Program-made: the position numbers and the translations under genes | Part shown: positions 46,477 to 60,686 of the stretch, piece by piece | How positions within the stretch are numbered: position 1 is the first letter of the stretch | Layout: every line of letters starts with the position of its first letter | NCBI GenBank assembly: GCA_013400115.1 | Contig: VXBP01002343.1 | Coordinates: 186,001-250,000, forward strand | Direction of reading: 5' to 3' | DNA: 64,000 nt | DNA from: Rhinopomastus cyanomelas | Taxonomy: Eukaryota > Chordata > Aves > Bucerotiformes > Rhinopomastidae | Notes under the pieces: generated by a model | The model's input: the letters and a program-made list of their open reading frames with translations, nothing else | Databases searched by the model: none | Told to the model about the DNA's origin: nothing

Positions 46477-49400
46477 TGCCTTTTTTTTTAATGCCATCCT
46501 AAATAGCAAGATTTTCGTTCACTCTTTAGTTTCCTGGAGGAAAGAAACTACAAAGCAGTGCACTTGGAGACTGAATGAGGAAGGGGTCGCTTTGAATGGA
46601 CCAGGAGCAAAAGAACTGTGGTTATCCCTGCTTTAAAAGCAGCTCATGGTTTTCTTGTGACAGGATCAAATGCTGACCATCCCATCCGCAAGTCCACACT
46701 TACAGCTTCACCGTGAGGCAAGCAAGCTTTCAGCCTCACAGTGTGTGTGGAGCTGCAGCTTACTGACCTTCTTGAAGTGTGACACTCTGCACACACTTAG
46801 ACCCTTCACAGCACACGTTCCTGTTGCTTCTGAGAAAGGAGAAGTGGGGGGGAAAGGTCGTTGCAATCAAGGAAGTGTTTGGGTGCTACTGGTTCATCCT
46901 GACACGGAAGGGGCAGGCACATGACTAGATCAGCGTCCAAAAGAGAAAGAAGCAGTGCGTCTCCCTTCATCTGCACTTGTGCTGTTCCACTCTTTCTGCT
47001 GTTTTGCAAAGATAGTAGAATAGACACTAATACTGGGGTGTGGTTCAGGACCACATTTCTTACAGGACAGACAGGAAGGTGGTTTGGGGCATAACCCAGG
47101 GGCTGCAAACCCAATGGAGCAATCACAGAGATTCCAGGTGAGACTGAGAGATATCCTGGACTTACAGAAGTGTTAGAACTGGGCTACTCTGGGGAAAGGG
47201 AGTTTCCAACTCTTTATTTAGAATTTTTTACTGTCTTTAAACTTGCCTGTGTCCTACTTTAAGCATCACATCCTTCTTTGGGTCTCAGTCTGGCTATGCA
47301 TCACAAGGAACTGAGAGAAGCACTGGCGAATTTTACGGCAACCATTTTATTTTTAAGATGCTGGAAATGCTTTTGGAAGGGAATGCAGTGGGTTGCTCCC
47401 CAAGATAACTCTTCAAAGATGGGAAGGGGCAGAGGTAGCAGCTGTATTTTCAGAAATGCTTCTTGACATTGCTGTAACTTACACTGGTTGTGAGGGAGGT
47501 GAGGAAAGGCACAAGCTGAGGACATCTGGAGAAAATACAGAACAGGAGCATGTGGTTAGGAGGCTGAAACTCTTCTGGGTATCTACAGGGGCACCTCTGA
47601 AAGCTTCAGAAGGACCCCAACCCCTATGTCCCTGCACTGAGCACAAAAACCCACCAATTTTTAAGAATGAGAACAGCTAAGAGCTTCCTAATATGTGAGA
47701 AAACCACCAAACAGGGAGCAAAGCTGGTGGAAAGCTTTGGTTTAAAGTGGGAGGTGGTGGCTATTTCCACCTCTGCTCTGCATCTGTGCTGGGCCAGTGT
47801 GCTTTCTACTGTATGTGCTTTCTGTGTCCTCCTGTGTGACCATCGTGGTGGGCAAAGGGACAGACTGCTGAAGCATCCCGTGCCCCTCAGCACTGACAGG
47901 TGCCACAGTATGCAGCTCTACAATGTCTGGTGTGAAAGCAACATGGGTGTAGAAAGGAGAGACAAGGAAAAGAAAGAAAGTCAGACAGCTGTTCTCCAGA
48001 ATTTCATCTTCAAGGTCTTCATGGGACATATTCTACTTTCAGGTACAGGAATGTGAATGCAAACCATTGACACCAATATGGGTCCTGGAGCTGCTGGGGA
48101 AGTGTGGGCTGGGAGGCACCTCTGAGGAACAGGAAAAATTACTCAGAGTTGAAACTCCATGGTGGTGTCACTGGGGAGGAATGTGATGTGATTGTTCAGC
48201 CCCAGAAACAGTTAGAACTTGCACGAGTGAAATGAGAAACTGTGGGAAAAGGCACAGCCTGCATGGACACAGTGGGCAGAGGGAGATTTCTTTGGAAAGA
48301 GTTTCCTTAAAATTATTTCTCCGAGGAGACCGGAGTTTTCTCTGATTTATGAATCTGTGTTCTAATGAAACAAAGTCCTGGTTTGGCGTAGCTGCTGAGA
48401 GGAAGAGGGGAGCAGTCTTGCTTTTGGGCCCTGGCCAGTTTGGGGTTCTCTTGCATGGACTTTATGTAACTGTCAGGACCAGAATTTGATGCAGGAAAAG
48501 GCTGGGAGACAAAAAGGTGAGAGGACCAGGTGAGAAGCAGGTTTTCCTCTTCAGACCCTCTTGCTTGCTTTCCTGTGTCAGTTTGGCATCCAGCAGTCCC
48601 CCTTTCACTCTAGCACAACCCTGTGCCAACAGGATTTAGCCCCCTATCTCCATCTGGGGTTTTTTGTGGGCTTACTCTCTTTAAGATATATAACCCTGGG
48701 GAAATTAACTGAATACAAACCAGCTCCCTCCCTGCTTACATCGTTCCTCCAGAAGAGAGCCTGAACTGCAAGATACCAACGTGTTTGCTCCATCAGGAAG
48801 GAGGTTTTGCTGAATTTCAGGATAAGAAAAATTAGCATCATCATTTTACACAGAGCTTATTCTGCAGGGAGGCCGTGGAGCTGCAAAGCATCCAGCTGAG
48901 CAAGTTCAAGTGGTATTTGCTTACTGCTACCCACATGCCATGTGAAAACCACAACAGCCTCTGCTTCCTGCTGGGGCAGGAGGACAAAACCTGGGTCTTC
49001 AAAGGATGACCGCTGTAGAGAGTTGTCTTCAAAGAGAAGTACAGTGAAGTGAATAATTTCTGTGGGGTTTTATTAAAAGAAGAAAGAGAGAGCTGACCCT
49101 GTGATGGTAAACGCCTCCTTGGGGCATGGTCTTGCTGAGCAGATGACCTCAATGATAGAGCCTCTCCAGCCTGTCCCCAGTGGGGAGGACACACAGTGCA
49201 AAACCCCATAAAGGGGCTGCAACCTGCAGGAGCTCCCAGATGCTGTTGCAGCTCTAGACTCAGGGAATTTTCTTTGCACATGGGTTGAAGCAGATCCTGA
49301 CTCCCATCCCTGCATGGTGCAGATGGAGAGTGGAGAACTGTCAGGCACAGCAGTGAGGACTTCACCCTCAGCCTCCTACCCAGCTCCAGGTGGGAAGAAG

Positions 49401-49769
49401 CAGGGGTAAGGCTTATTGGCAGTTCTCACAGGTGGAGGCATCTCCTCTGGCCCTGGCTGCAGACAAAGCAACAGCAGAGAACTGCACAGCACTTGGCTCT
49501 TGGTCCTCTGCAGTCTCTGTGGTTGCCAGTTGTGAACACTATGGCTTTTTGTGGTTACATTGTCCTGTTCTGCCAACACTTTGGGTAGCATCTCCAAGCA
49601 ATTATTTTACAACGTGACGCTGGGGGCTGGTATTTTGTACCTGTGAGATGCCCAAGGGCATGTGGGCGCCCCTGGGAATGCAAGAGCTGATGGGCTGGTG
49701 CTGGAGGACTTTGAGGAACCCAAGTTTGGGGTAGGCTCTGCCATGAGGGCTTTTGGAATGAATTCTGAA

Positions 49770-49940
49770 ATAAACAGCCATTGGAAAGGCCTGCCCAGGG
49801 CGGTGGTTGGGTGACCATCCCTGGAGGTGTTTAGGAGAAAGGTAGATGTGGCATTGAGGGGCATGATTTAGTGATGATGATAGGACTAGGATCTTGAAGG
49901 TCTATTTCAGCTGAAACAATTTTATGATTCTGTGATTCTA
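49770..49940 (+). mobile_element. CR1 LINE 3'-end fragment
   Basis: CCTGCCCAGGGCGGTGGTTG to CTATTTCAGCTGAAACAATT and the tail ATGATTCTGTGATTCT; about 170 bases. Confidence 0.85.
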
Positions 49941-50970
49941 AACAAACCCTGAACTAGACCCTGGGGCAGCTTTGGAGACAAGTAGTGGAAGCTTAGCCAG
50001 GCAGGAAGCTAGCACATGGTGTGAGCTATCTGCACTGGAGTAGTTTGTTTTTCAAGTTGCAAGGTAGGGGTTCCAAATGTGTGGTGTGATGTCTTCTGCA
50101 GTGGGCAGAAAGGTGCCTTTCTCTGAGGGAAAGCAAGGCAGGAGCTCTCACTGAATTTAGGTTGGCATCACCACGCCGACGAAGAACACAAGTGTGCAGA
50201 AGTGCAGGCTGAGTAAGAGGCCAAACCTGGCCAGTCTTCTGACAGTGGCCATTCTTTTAACATGGTTTTCAACAGGCAGAATGCAAAAGGGTTGAGAAAC
50301 TACAAAGAGAAGGCAATTTTTTTCTTTAGGTTGATGAAACTTACTTGATTAAAAGAAAGGGGAGAAGAAAACCTGATTAAGTTGATTGAGGAAAGTGTAA
50401 AGATTATGTACATCCTTGTAATCTGGGTAGGTCTTCCATGCATGTCTCACAGATGAAGGAGACTTAGGAAACTCCGGGAGAAGCAGCTCCAAGGAGATAA
50501 TCTCAGTTGTATATCTGTTTCCTGTAGTGTTATACAACGATCCTACCAGTAAAGCCTCTTCCCCATGGACTCTGAATATTTGATAAGGCCCTTCCTGAGT
50601 GCACAGCTGACCTGTGGCAGCTGCTGTCACAGATCAGCCTCTTTGCTGCCTACAGTAGCTCAGAGGCGCTGCGTCAGCACATTCAGGGTTGACTTGCCAA
50701 TCTGTGAAATGACACCTCTGTTCCTAAAAGTTGCCCTTTTTTGGTATCTGCAGATCTGAGCCTTTCTTCTGGGACAGACTGAGTACACTGCATGGGGCAT
50801 AGTGGAAATTCACACTCAGACAGGATACGGTGGTGAGCCAAAAGCAGGGGTGGGGAGCAACACTGTGGCAGCATATTTTCCTCCCAGATGACTGCAGGAA
50901 CTGACAATTTAAATACATGTACTGTTGACAGGAAATATAAAGTAAGTGAAAAGCTGATTTTAATTCATAT

Positions 50971-50980
50971 CCCCCCCCCC
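50971..50980. repeat. C10 homopolymer
   Basis: Ten consecutive C bases, likely length-variable and prone to sequencing error. Confidence 0.9.
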
Positions 50981-51240
50981 AAAAGAAAATGTTTATCTGA
51001 CTATCGCAGTCTCCTACTGTATCAAATAACTGATGCCAAGTAAATTACACTGGAAGAGGTCCTCATATGAGAGTGTTGCCAGCTGCAGTTTCTGGTACTG
51101 ATCTGGCTGAAATGATAGGAAATCAAATAGGAGATAAAAACATTGAGGTGTTTATAAAGTTGCAGAGCTGGATTCCCATAAGAAGCCTGGTCTTCAAAAA
51201 GAGTGAGTTGATTGAGTAGGTGAGAGAGACATGAGCTCAA

Positions 51241-51415
51241 ATCATAGGATCATAGAACGGCTTGGGTTGGAAGTGATCTCAGAGATCATCTAGTTCCAAC
51301 CCTCCTGCTATAGGCAAGGACACCTCTCTCTAGACCAGGTTGCCCATCCAACCTGTCCTTGAACACTTCCCGGGAGTGGGGCATCCACAACCTCCCTGGG
51401 CAACCTGTTCCAGTA
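51241..51415 (-). mobile_element. CR1 LINE 3'-end fragment
   Basis: ATCATAGGATCATAGAACGG on the + strand is the complement of a CR1 tail; continues to TCCCTGGGCAACCTGTTCCA. Confidence 0.87.
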
Positions 51416-51632
51416 CAAATGGGAACTTCCAGACTGACTAGCAAGGAAGAATGTTATTTACAGGGCAGCGTTGCATAGGCCAGTTCATCAGCTGTAGTTT
51501 TGCCTCTCTTGTCATCTGAAATGACTGGTTGCATCCACACTGAAAGCCACACTGCAGACTGGCTGAGTACTGAGTCGCAGTACTGAGCTAGGTGCAGCAG
51601 CCATCTCGCCCTGGAAAAGTGGTGAACAGATG

Positions 51633-51655
51633 GAGAGAGAGAGAGAGAGAGAGAG
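51633..51655. repeat. (GA)n microsatellite
   Basis: Uninterrupted 23-base GA run, a candidate length polymorphism. Confidence 0.95.
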
Positions 51656-54600
51656 CATGGAATCTTGGGGATCTGTGGAAGGAAGATTTTGTCTGAATTC
51701 CATGGTTTGCTGAATCAGAGAAAGTTTTCCTCTTGTTCATGGTTATAGGAATCTGCATTTTGGGAATGGAGGGCTGGAGTGGAAGCACATGGAAGAGAGA
51801 ACTGCACTTCTTCCGGCTGCCCACTGACACTCAGGGATGAACTTGATGGGCACCTCATTTCCACGAAGCAGGAATGTCTGGAAGTCTCTCCCCTTTTATG
51901 GTTTATACATTGAATTTTTGACTCAGTTATGTAAGAATATTTAGATTAATCTCCATATGTCTTTGCACGTATGTCTTTTTAGGTCGGGTTTTTATGTGGG
52001 TTAGTTTAATGGGGAGTTAATTACATGTCTTGTGTTTTTTCCCTCTGATTGAGTCAGCTTTGTTTTGCCTACAACTCATAAGTGGCTTTTTTTTTCAAAC
52101 TCTCCCTGTATTGTTTTTATTTTGTCCCACTAGCACGTTAAATAAATTAATATATTGGATTTTGTCATTGGGGTTTTCAAAACCCTTGACAGGAGAGTGG
52201 GTTGCTTCCTTCTCCCTTTGCTAGCAGGGAAAAACAAAGACGTTTGTTCTTCAGGAGCTGATCTGCTCTAGCAGTTTATTCCCCAGTTCAGGTCAAAATC
52301 CCTTTTGGTGACATCACAGGTGCTGCCACGGCCATCAAGATGATGTAAAATGAGAGGCTTAGGACCGTAAATGGGGAACAGATGACCTCAAAAGGAGCTA
52401 ATACCCTGTTATATAAATGTCCCTAATACTTAACATGAATGCAGCAGTAACCAAAAAGAAGGGGAAAAAAAGGCCCAGTGGTCTGTCAGAATAGGTGAAG
52501 GTGTAGGTGCCTTTGAGGTTTTTCTCACAGACATGCAGATCCTTTAGTAGACTGTCTTGCCCTCTAAAATTCTTTCCACCCTTTCCTCCATTGATACAGC
52601 AACTCATTATTTTTAATCAGCCTCGGGATCCTATCTCATTTAAAAATGCTCCTACATTGAAAATTAAGAGAAAAGTGCTAAAGTTCTTAATATTTTGACA
52701 ACCTCAAGGGACTGACATGCTTAGAGATAACTAAGGTTCTTGACAAAATGTGATCTACATTCTAATGTCAGGGGTGCATTAAATAATGATGAAAGATATC
52801 TTTCCTGTGAAAGCCCCTGGGCTCCACGGGGAATGCCTCAGACTGGGTGTTAGTATGAAACTACTAATTATTAGCTGTTGTAGTGTTGTGATAGATAGGG
52901 ACAAGCACAATGGAAAACTAGACACAGTTTTGCCCCAGAAAAAGATATATTGCAGCTACCAAAATTATACTTTATACACTGTACTAATCTCTTAGAAGTC
53001 TGGAATAACATTTACAGTCTCTGAGGCCCATGTTTGGAGATATCTTGTCTACATTTTGTTGCTGGTTTAGTATTTTCCACAGCTAAATATTTGTTAGGTT
53101 TCCTCCTGGAATTTTTAAAATGGATTTCCTTGCCTTGTTAGGCTGAGACGCACATTTAAATGCCTCCAAGGGTCAATAATTTCACATTCACGCTTTGAAG
53201 CACAAAGTCTGGGTCTTCAGTAGTTTTTTACATTATGCAAGTGAATGTTTAAGGTACTTACTACTTTCTAACCTCTAGTGCCCTTTTTACACAGAGACAG
53301 GCAGTCAGCAAGGCTTAATCTGATCCTAATTAACCACAAACTCTTCTGATATTTGGTCACTGCACAGTAGCGTGCTGCCAGGTACACGGAGGTAAACTGA
53401 TCTGGATTATCTGCTGGTGCATGTGCTTCGCCGAGGGAGGTCCAGTGCTCCACGCTGTGGTGGGCTACGGGCAGATATGGCTTTAAACACGTAGCACAGG
53501 GGTCTGTACGAAGCTGGAGCTGTATGGAACAGGGACTAACTGAAAAGCCCCTTCCTAACAGCTTACAGTTGGGTTTCCTTGTTATGGATACCATTTGTCA
53601 GAGCCACACTACAGCACAGAAAAGGAGAAGCCAGACAATCCAAAGAGAAGAACAGTTTCTTCTTTTTCAGCAGTAAAGGAGCATGACTTTGTGGATGCAA
53701 GTCTTCTGTCTTTGTCTCTCCTGTATACAAGCACCAAGTCTGATGGAAGCTCGGGCAGGCACAAGCAAGTGTGTGTCTACTTGCACACTGTCCAGCATGG
53801 CTCTCATCTTCCCTTAACAGAGCAGGAGAGCACTGTCCTCACCTGACACAAAAGCTACCACAGCCCAGGTGTTGTGATGCAACCTAAAAGCCCAAACCAG
53901 GCTTCCTGAGGCAAAACCCCTGCTCTTCAGTCTCTCCTGATGCGGCATCAGTGGTAGCCCACTGTGTCCTGCACCAGGAAAGTCAAGCCTTTGGGTTACT
54001 CTCTCCATAGGGGAACTGTGATGCCCAGAATTTCTACCTAGTGATCTGGACAATGGGTTCAGACTGTCCTTGTGCCTGCTGTGAGTGACAGCTGAGCAGA
54101 CTTCAAGGGACAGTTATACACAGGGATGAAGGATCCTGCTGGAGAAAAGTTATGGCCTGCAGTCATAAGAGGGAGAGCAGGGGATCCAAGTGTGAATCCA
54201 TAAATAAGTTCACAATGGCACTGGGATTCTCTTTCAAGCAGAAATTTCCCTCTGGTAATTGAAATTAGTCAAAGCCGGTGCAGCAGAGAGCGTTCAGGGG
54301 TTGATTTACAGCAGGGTGGATGGTTTGCACCTCCTGCTGGAGTCCAATTTAATGTGCCCTGGCTGATGTAGCTGAGAAATGAACCAGTGTGCTCTCAGTG
54401 AGACTGTTCCCCCAAGTCACACACCAATGTTTTCCTGCCCACAGTTCTCTACTAAAATATACACATTTGTAGTGGTTCTTTTTCCCTTTTTCCAGCTGGG
54501 CAACTGCTCTAGCACAGGTTTCACCCAGGCTGAGCGGGTCTTTACTAACTCAATCCTGGACCTGGCATTTGGTTCCTGAACAAGGAGATGCAGCAGCTGA

Positions 54601-54828
54601 GGCTACAGTGTTCTTTCTCTCCCAATGGAGTACCTGAAGGTACCATCGGTCTTCTGGAAGGAAAGGTCCTGTCTTTCTCCACTGTGCTTGAGAGTGAGAG
54701 CTAGCTGCTAAGAGTAAGCAGGAGGCAAAGCAGATTTCTTTACTCTTCAGGGAAGTGATCAGCAAACCATCCACCTGAATCCCCTGCCAGCAGCTGATCC
54801 TGTGCCACCAGGCTCAACTCCCCTGTGA

Positions 54829-54985
54829 TCACAGAATCAATCACAAAATTGCAGAGGTGTAGGGGTTGGAAGTAACCTCTCGAGATCATCTAGTCCAACA
54901 CTCCTGCCAGAGAAGATTCACCTGGAATAGGTTGCACAGGTATGTGCCCAGGCTGCTTTTGAATGTCTCTAGAGGACAGACACTG
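54829..54985 (-). mobile_element. CR1 LINE 3'-end fragment
   Basis: Complement of a CR1 tail (ATCACAGAATCAATCACAAA, then GATCATCTAGTCCAACACTC) followed by about 80 worn bases. Confidence 0.82.
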
Positions 54986-56659
54986 TTAGTTGTTCCCCAG
55001 CTCCCTGCCTCCCAGACCCATTCACACTGTGGGGCCCTTGGGCAGCAATCTTGGGCCCTGGCACATGAGTCTTACCCACGGCAGGTGCATTTCTCTCCTC
55101 CTAGGTATGAAAGAGCATGCAAATTCAAAGGTGCAACGCAGTGCTAGAGCTGAAGAAGACAAATGGATTTCATTTCCATGGGAATGAAGTTGCACCCTTC
55201 TTCGCATTGATGTTGGGAGATGATGCTGTTCAGCTCTATGAGGGTGGTCTGTCTGCTTAGGCAACAAGGAAGAGTGGGCACGTGTTCTCTCTGTGCTTTT
55301 GTCCTGAGATGCCTTTCAACCTGAGACCCTCAGCACTGTCACATTTGCAGCCCCTGAGCTTGTATCTTTGAAAATGCAAACATGGCAAACCTGTGTTCTG
55401 GAAATTAAACAGTTAAAGTATCTTGTTGCATTCGAAACATCACCAGTGGTAGAGAAGAAAAAGCGTTAAGAAGCAAATTGCTCTTTCTGAAGGTCACTTC
55501 TTCAAGGACGCACGGACGCGCTGATTCTGCGTGAGACGTGGCAGGGCACATATGTTCACTGCGTGGCTGTTGTAATTAAATACAAAACTTGTTTCTCAAT
55601 GGATTTTTTCCTCCTTGCTTAATGTGTCTCTCTTGGTGCTTTGTCTCATAACAATTCTGTTAATTAAGAAAAAGTGTCAGAGGACCAGCTAATGAATGAA
55701 TGAGTCATTAAATTAAGAAATTGCTGCTTTTCAACAGTTTCTGTCTTTTGGAGATAGAACAGCTACAAGTGTCTGTAAGTGCTTATGTCAGATATGAGGA
55801 CATTTAATGTTGCAGTTCCCTGGAAAAAAAACCTCTCCTTTTACTTCAGCGTTTCAAGAAGAGCAAAACCTGTTGCAGTTTGCTTAGGGGAGGAAAAAAG
55901 AGCTAGCAGTATCTGCAGTGTCAAAGCTAATTATTTCGGATAGATCCATTTGCCTCAATCTCTGTGGCCCCCAAGAATCCCAAATACTTACCACTCAATC
56001 ATTTAAATTCTTCAGCTAAACCCCACACCTCACTAAATAAAGATATAAGACAGGTCTTGATATCTTTTCTTCAGGCCTGTCACTTCACAGTCTGAAAGTA
56101 CAGATCATAGCATCTTAAAGTAGTGTCAGGAGTGTCCTTCTAAAGTGACAAAAGAACCTTCTCTTTCTCTACAGTTTGGCACCTTCTCATCAGTGACACC
56201 TTGCTGCTGGCCCTTCTTGGGATAACTGCAAGTACCACTTCTGCGGTGGAAGAGGACCACATTTACTGGTGAGTGTGCTGGTATCACGAAGCAACCAAAG
56301 ATTGTGAGATGTTTTGGTGGCCTAATGATAGGCAAAGGGAAAAAGAGAAAGGTTGTACTTAGAGGACACATATGGAAAAATTGAAGACACATGTGAAACT
56401 TTTTGTGAGTGTCCTGACTTCTTAAAGACATTAGGGTCTAATGGGAATACTCTAGCAGAGAGAGTAACGACTCAAAATATCAGACTGTAGAATGTATGTT
56501 CCAGTGTCTGTGTTTTTTTCTAAGTGCAGAGCAAAACAAGTGAGAAATTCTGTAGCACATACCCTGCTGAGATACAAAACACACTGGAGAACAGCATAAA
56601 ATGCCTCTGAGCATAATGCATGACATGGGAAATCTCTTGGCTTGAAGGCCAAAAAGATT

Positions 56660-56935
56660 GCAGTGAGGCAGGTGTTGGTCTCCCTAGTGACTAGCGGCAG
56701 GACAAGAGGAAATGGGGTCAAGTTGTGCCAAGGGAGGTTCAGATTGGATCTTAGGGAAAACTTCTTCACAGAAAGAGTGGTGAGGCACTGGAACAGGCTG
56801 CCCAGGGAGGTGGTGGAGGCACCGTCACTGGATGTGTTAAAAAAGCGGATAGACGTGGTGTTTTGAGAGATGGTTTATGTTTAGGGATTGGACTTGATGG
56901 TTGATGGCTGGACTTGATGATTCTAAGATTCTTTG
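56660..56935 (+). mobile_element. CR1 LINE 3' end
   Basis: Reads TSGRTRGNGVKLCQGRFRLD, then FFTERVVRHWNRLPREVVEA before the tail GGACTTGATGATTCTAAGAT. The coding part is well preserved. Confidence 0.92.
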
Positions 56936-57349
56936 GTCTATATTGTATTGCCCTAGGAATACTGGTGTTTGGTGTGGAACAACCAGTCTGTCTTAACTTG
57001 TCCCAGCTGCACTTTCAGTGCTCAGCTGAACTTTGTCTCTTCGACACTAACCCCATGCAATGGCAGAACAAGGCTGGGATCCCTCTCATCTCCCTTCAGC
57101 TGCTTCCAGATTAGTTTTCCTGTGATGCCTCAGTGATGGGACACCATAGTTGGTGTCCTATGAATGATACATCCTTCCTGCCTCATCTGCTGTTCAGTCA
57201 TAAAGCCTGGGTCTCCTGCTTCATTCTGCCTCTCCCTATCTTCCCTGGGCAGCTGAGACAAGCTGCTCTGGTCCTCTTGCTGAAATTTTCCACTTTGAAT
57301 AAGACCAGTTAAGTCTCCAGGGACCTGGGATACCTGTGAACGGACGTAG

Positions 57350-58000
57350 CCAAGTGTGGTGGGTTCAAGAACACAATTAAAAATAAAGGAAAAGAACACA
57401 AAGCAGTTAGGTCTTGATGAGATCTCGGATAGAATTTACCAGACAATGGATAGCTTAGGGAAAATGGAAAAGGGTTTATTAACTCTATAACTGTGTACAG
57501 AAAGAAGAAAAGGTTAAGCAAGTTAGTGCACACAGACTAGAAACTGTGTCACAAACACCATCACATATTCTGAGAAAAATACAGTGGGAGATCACTATCG
57601 TATCGGTCCTTGGGTTTTTTACATTAGAGACCTGGGGAAAGAACATGTCAGTCAAGCAGAGAGGGGTACAACCACCCTCTCTTTTATCCATTCAGACAGA
57701 CCCTCCAGGTCTATTTTGTGTTGCCTTCTCTCGTCTGCAGACGCTGGACCCTCGGCCGTCCAGACCAGCAAACTCTTCAATTCTTCAGCATAGCTTCTCC
57801 AGCAAAACACTGTTTGGATAGGCCTGGTTCTTCAGCACCTGGAACTGCATTCCTTGATGCAGGAGACATGCTTTCAAAAAAGAACCCAGCCTCTCTCTTC
57901 CTTGCCCAGGACCTAAGGATTCTCGAGTCCTTCTGCTCTTGTACCCATGGTTTTTGTCCTGTGTAGATCCCAGGCTGTGTGCAGCATCTTCAGCGAAACC
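57350..58000 (-). mobile_element. possible decayed LTR of an endogenous retrovirus
   Basis: The stretch starts TGTGGTGGGTT, a beginning common among avian ERV LTRs, and contains AGTTAATAAACCC on the minus strand that could be an LTR poly(A) signal. No flanking duplication, primer-binding site or retroviral gene was seen, so the call is weak. Confidence 0.25.
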
Positions 58001-60264
58001 TCCCAGGAAAACAAAGATGATTTTAATAGGAAAGTTATTGCTCAGTCCCTGAGACTGCAGTTCCCAAAGAGTCTGGTTCTAAGAACCAGCAGTGAGAAAT
58101 GGAGCTGACTGTTATTCCTGTCACCTTTGGGAGAATTCTCATGTAGCTGATTTAGTTTAATTTATGTCCTTTTTTCTGTATAGCATTCTTTTCATGTACC
58201 CAGCATCTTAACTCCCACATCACAGACAGCAGTCCCCTGTCTGTACTTCTCATCCATCCACATCTCAAGTCTTCTTTTTTTTAATGCCAGCCTTCACATG
58301 ATTGCATATCATTTTCAGAAGATTTCACACTTCTGAAAGTCCATATGGTTGTCAAATTCTTTTCTGATGCCACTTGTTTATGGCTTCAAAATAATCAACA
58401 TGGATTCACACATCCTTCCCCCTCCCTTCTCCCCCTCCAGTCTCTCTTTTGTACACAACTCCAATAAGATTAATTCACTTCTTCCCGAGATGATGCTGCC
58501 AAACTTAACACATCAGCAGAGAAGGCCTGGGGCAAAAATCTGTTCCATCTTGCTAAGCTCTTCATTCGTGTCAGGCTGCAAGCTAGCTGTCACTCCAGAG
58601 AGCAGCCAGGTTTTATCTGGACCATCTACCAAGACTTGCAGTATCTGAAAATGTTCTGGTGGCCTGGAATGTCTGACAGACATGTGCAGAGAAGAGTGGG
58701 GTGCACCTGCAGCTACCTCCTTGTGGTACCGCTGAATGGTTCCCAGCAAGGCAGAGGAAGCAGCTGTTTACCCAGCAGTGTGCTAGAGGTAAGGTGACTA
58801 TCAAATCCCATCGACTTAGCAAGGAGATGCTAAGGAGAGGAGTGGGCAGGGTGCTCACATCACTCTGCTTCGTTCTGGGCATGGAGCTGCACGTGCGGTC
58901 CCAGACTGGGGTCCTGTCTGGGGCGAACTGGGGGAGCAGCATGGGAGCATATCCAGCCTTGGAGGGGCTATTTCTGTACCGAGTGCAGTCTGTATGGGCC
59001 TAGAGCTTTGTCAAGGAGAAGAATGAGCTGGATAGAAGGAGAAAGAAAATGGAAGACTGAGAGAAGAAAGGGAAGGACAAGGAACAGGAGGGTCTGTGGG
59101 GATAGGCAGTGTGAATCCAAGGGAATTAATCAGCAAAGTAAAGGGTTGAAACTACAAACCAAGCATCAGCTCAGAGCAAAGGTTGTCCTGGAAACTCAGA
59201 AAACACTTTGTTCCCTCTGGCCTGCTGGCAACCTGACAGCTTCAATGCCCTTAGTCCTTGAGACTGAAGGCTCCATTCCACCATCCACATAGGTCACCCT
59301 CACACCTTGAAGACCAGAGTCTTGCATGTTCCTGCATGTCTGGGGCCAGAAGAAGGGAGGAAGATCACAGCTGGAAGCTATCTTTTTGCTTCTCTTCTGC
59401 TCTTTGACTTTTCCCAGCACTCTGCTCACCTCAGTGCCAGCTCTCATGCCCCATCTCTTACTTAGATGGGCAGCAGTGGCAGCTCTGGAAGTGGTTGCTC
59501 CTCTTCTTGCCACAGGCAGCCCCAAAACTCCTTTCTGCAAAATATCTGCACAGCATTTACACACCTGTCAGAGTGGGTACAAGCATCCTCACCCCTCCTG
59601 GGGGAAATCTACCATGAAATCAGCTCTCAGAAAAAAGCAAGACAGAGAGGTGCCAGGGAGAGAAGCTTAAGGGCAGAGGCTGAATGTCTGTGGCTTTATG
59701 AGGCACAACAAGAGAACACTGGCCACTGGTCCAAATCCACGAGTAAGAACCACACTGTATTTGAGTAAACTTTGCTTTCTTGTGACCAGAACAAAACCCC
59801 AAACAGAGCAGGAAAAAGCTCAGAGCTAAGTCATGGCAAACCATGTGAAAAAACACCCACTTTGAATCACAGTACAGCTACAGCAGAACCAAATCCAGCC
59901 TGGTAACAGCACTTGTGAACTGTGGAAAGATGGCTCTTAATTCACGGAAGCAGGAGCAATTATCCACCCGGTATCATGTGTTGCCTCTGTTCCAGGAGGC
60001 CCTGTCACCAAGGTCATTACACCTCAGGAGCAGGAGGGCTCTGGCAGCACTGCTAACCTCACAGGAAGCATTGTCTTGGCAGGAGTTGGGTCATACTTAG
60101 CAGATTAGCTCCATACCAGCAGGGCTAGAGTTTTCATCAAAGGCAATAGTGGAATTCATGACAGCCAGCCGGCTTACTGTCTCCAGCTCAAGGGTTCATT
60201 TGCAGCAGATGCTCAGCTCCATCCTGAGCACAGCCCCTAGTTGGTACCCCACGGGCTGTGAGAA

Positions 60265-60686
60265 TAAAGCTTGTGAGGAAAGATTGAAAGAGCTGGGGCT
60301 CTTTAGTTTGAGGAAGAGGAGGCTGAGAGGAGACCTCATCACTCTCTACAACTATCTGAAAGGATGTTGTGGAGAGGTTGGCACTGGTCTCTTCTCACAA
60401 GCAATTAGTGGTAGAACAAGATGAAATGGGTTCAAGCTTCAACAGGGTAAGTTTAGATTTGACAATAGGAAACATTTTTGCATAGAAAGGTGGTCAGGCA
60501 CTGGAATGGGCTTTCCAGGGAGGTGGTTGAGTCGCAGTCACTGGATGTGTTTAAAGATCGTTGGGATGAGGCGTTGAGGGATATGGTTTAGGGGTGAACT
60601 TGTAAGGTAGGGTAGATGGTTGGACTTGATGATCCCAGGGGTCTTTTCCAACCAGAGTGATTCTGTGATTCTCTGATTCTGTGACT
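60265..60686 (+). mobile_element. CR1 LINE 3' end
   Basis: Reads RLKELGLFSLRKRRLRGDLI, then LYNYLKGCCGEVGTGLFSQA with the terminal coding block frameshifted after GGTAGAACAAG, and ends in GATTCTGTGATTCTCTGATT. Confidence 0.92.

Noticed and set aside
48841..49365. 174-codon minus-strand open frame, the longest in the window
   Set aside because: No recognisable domain, Ser/Leu/Pro-rich shadow-like composition, in a GC-richer region where long random frames are more common.
50349..50630. 93-codon minus-strand frame starting MTAAATGQLCTQEG
   Set aside because: Looks protein-like at first sight, but matches nothing I know and has no convincing splice partners nearby.
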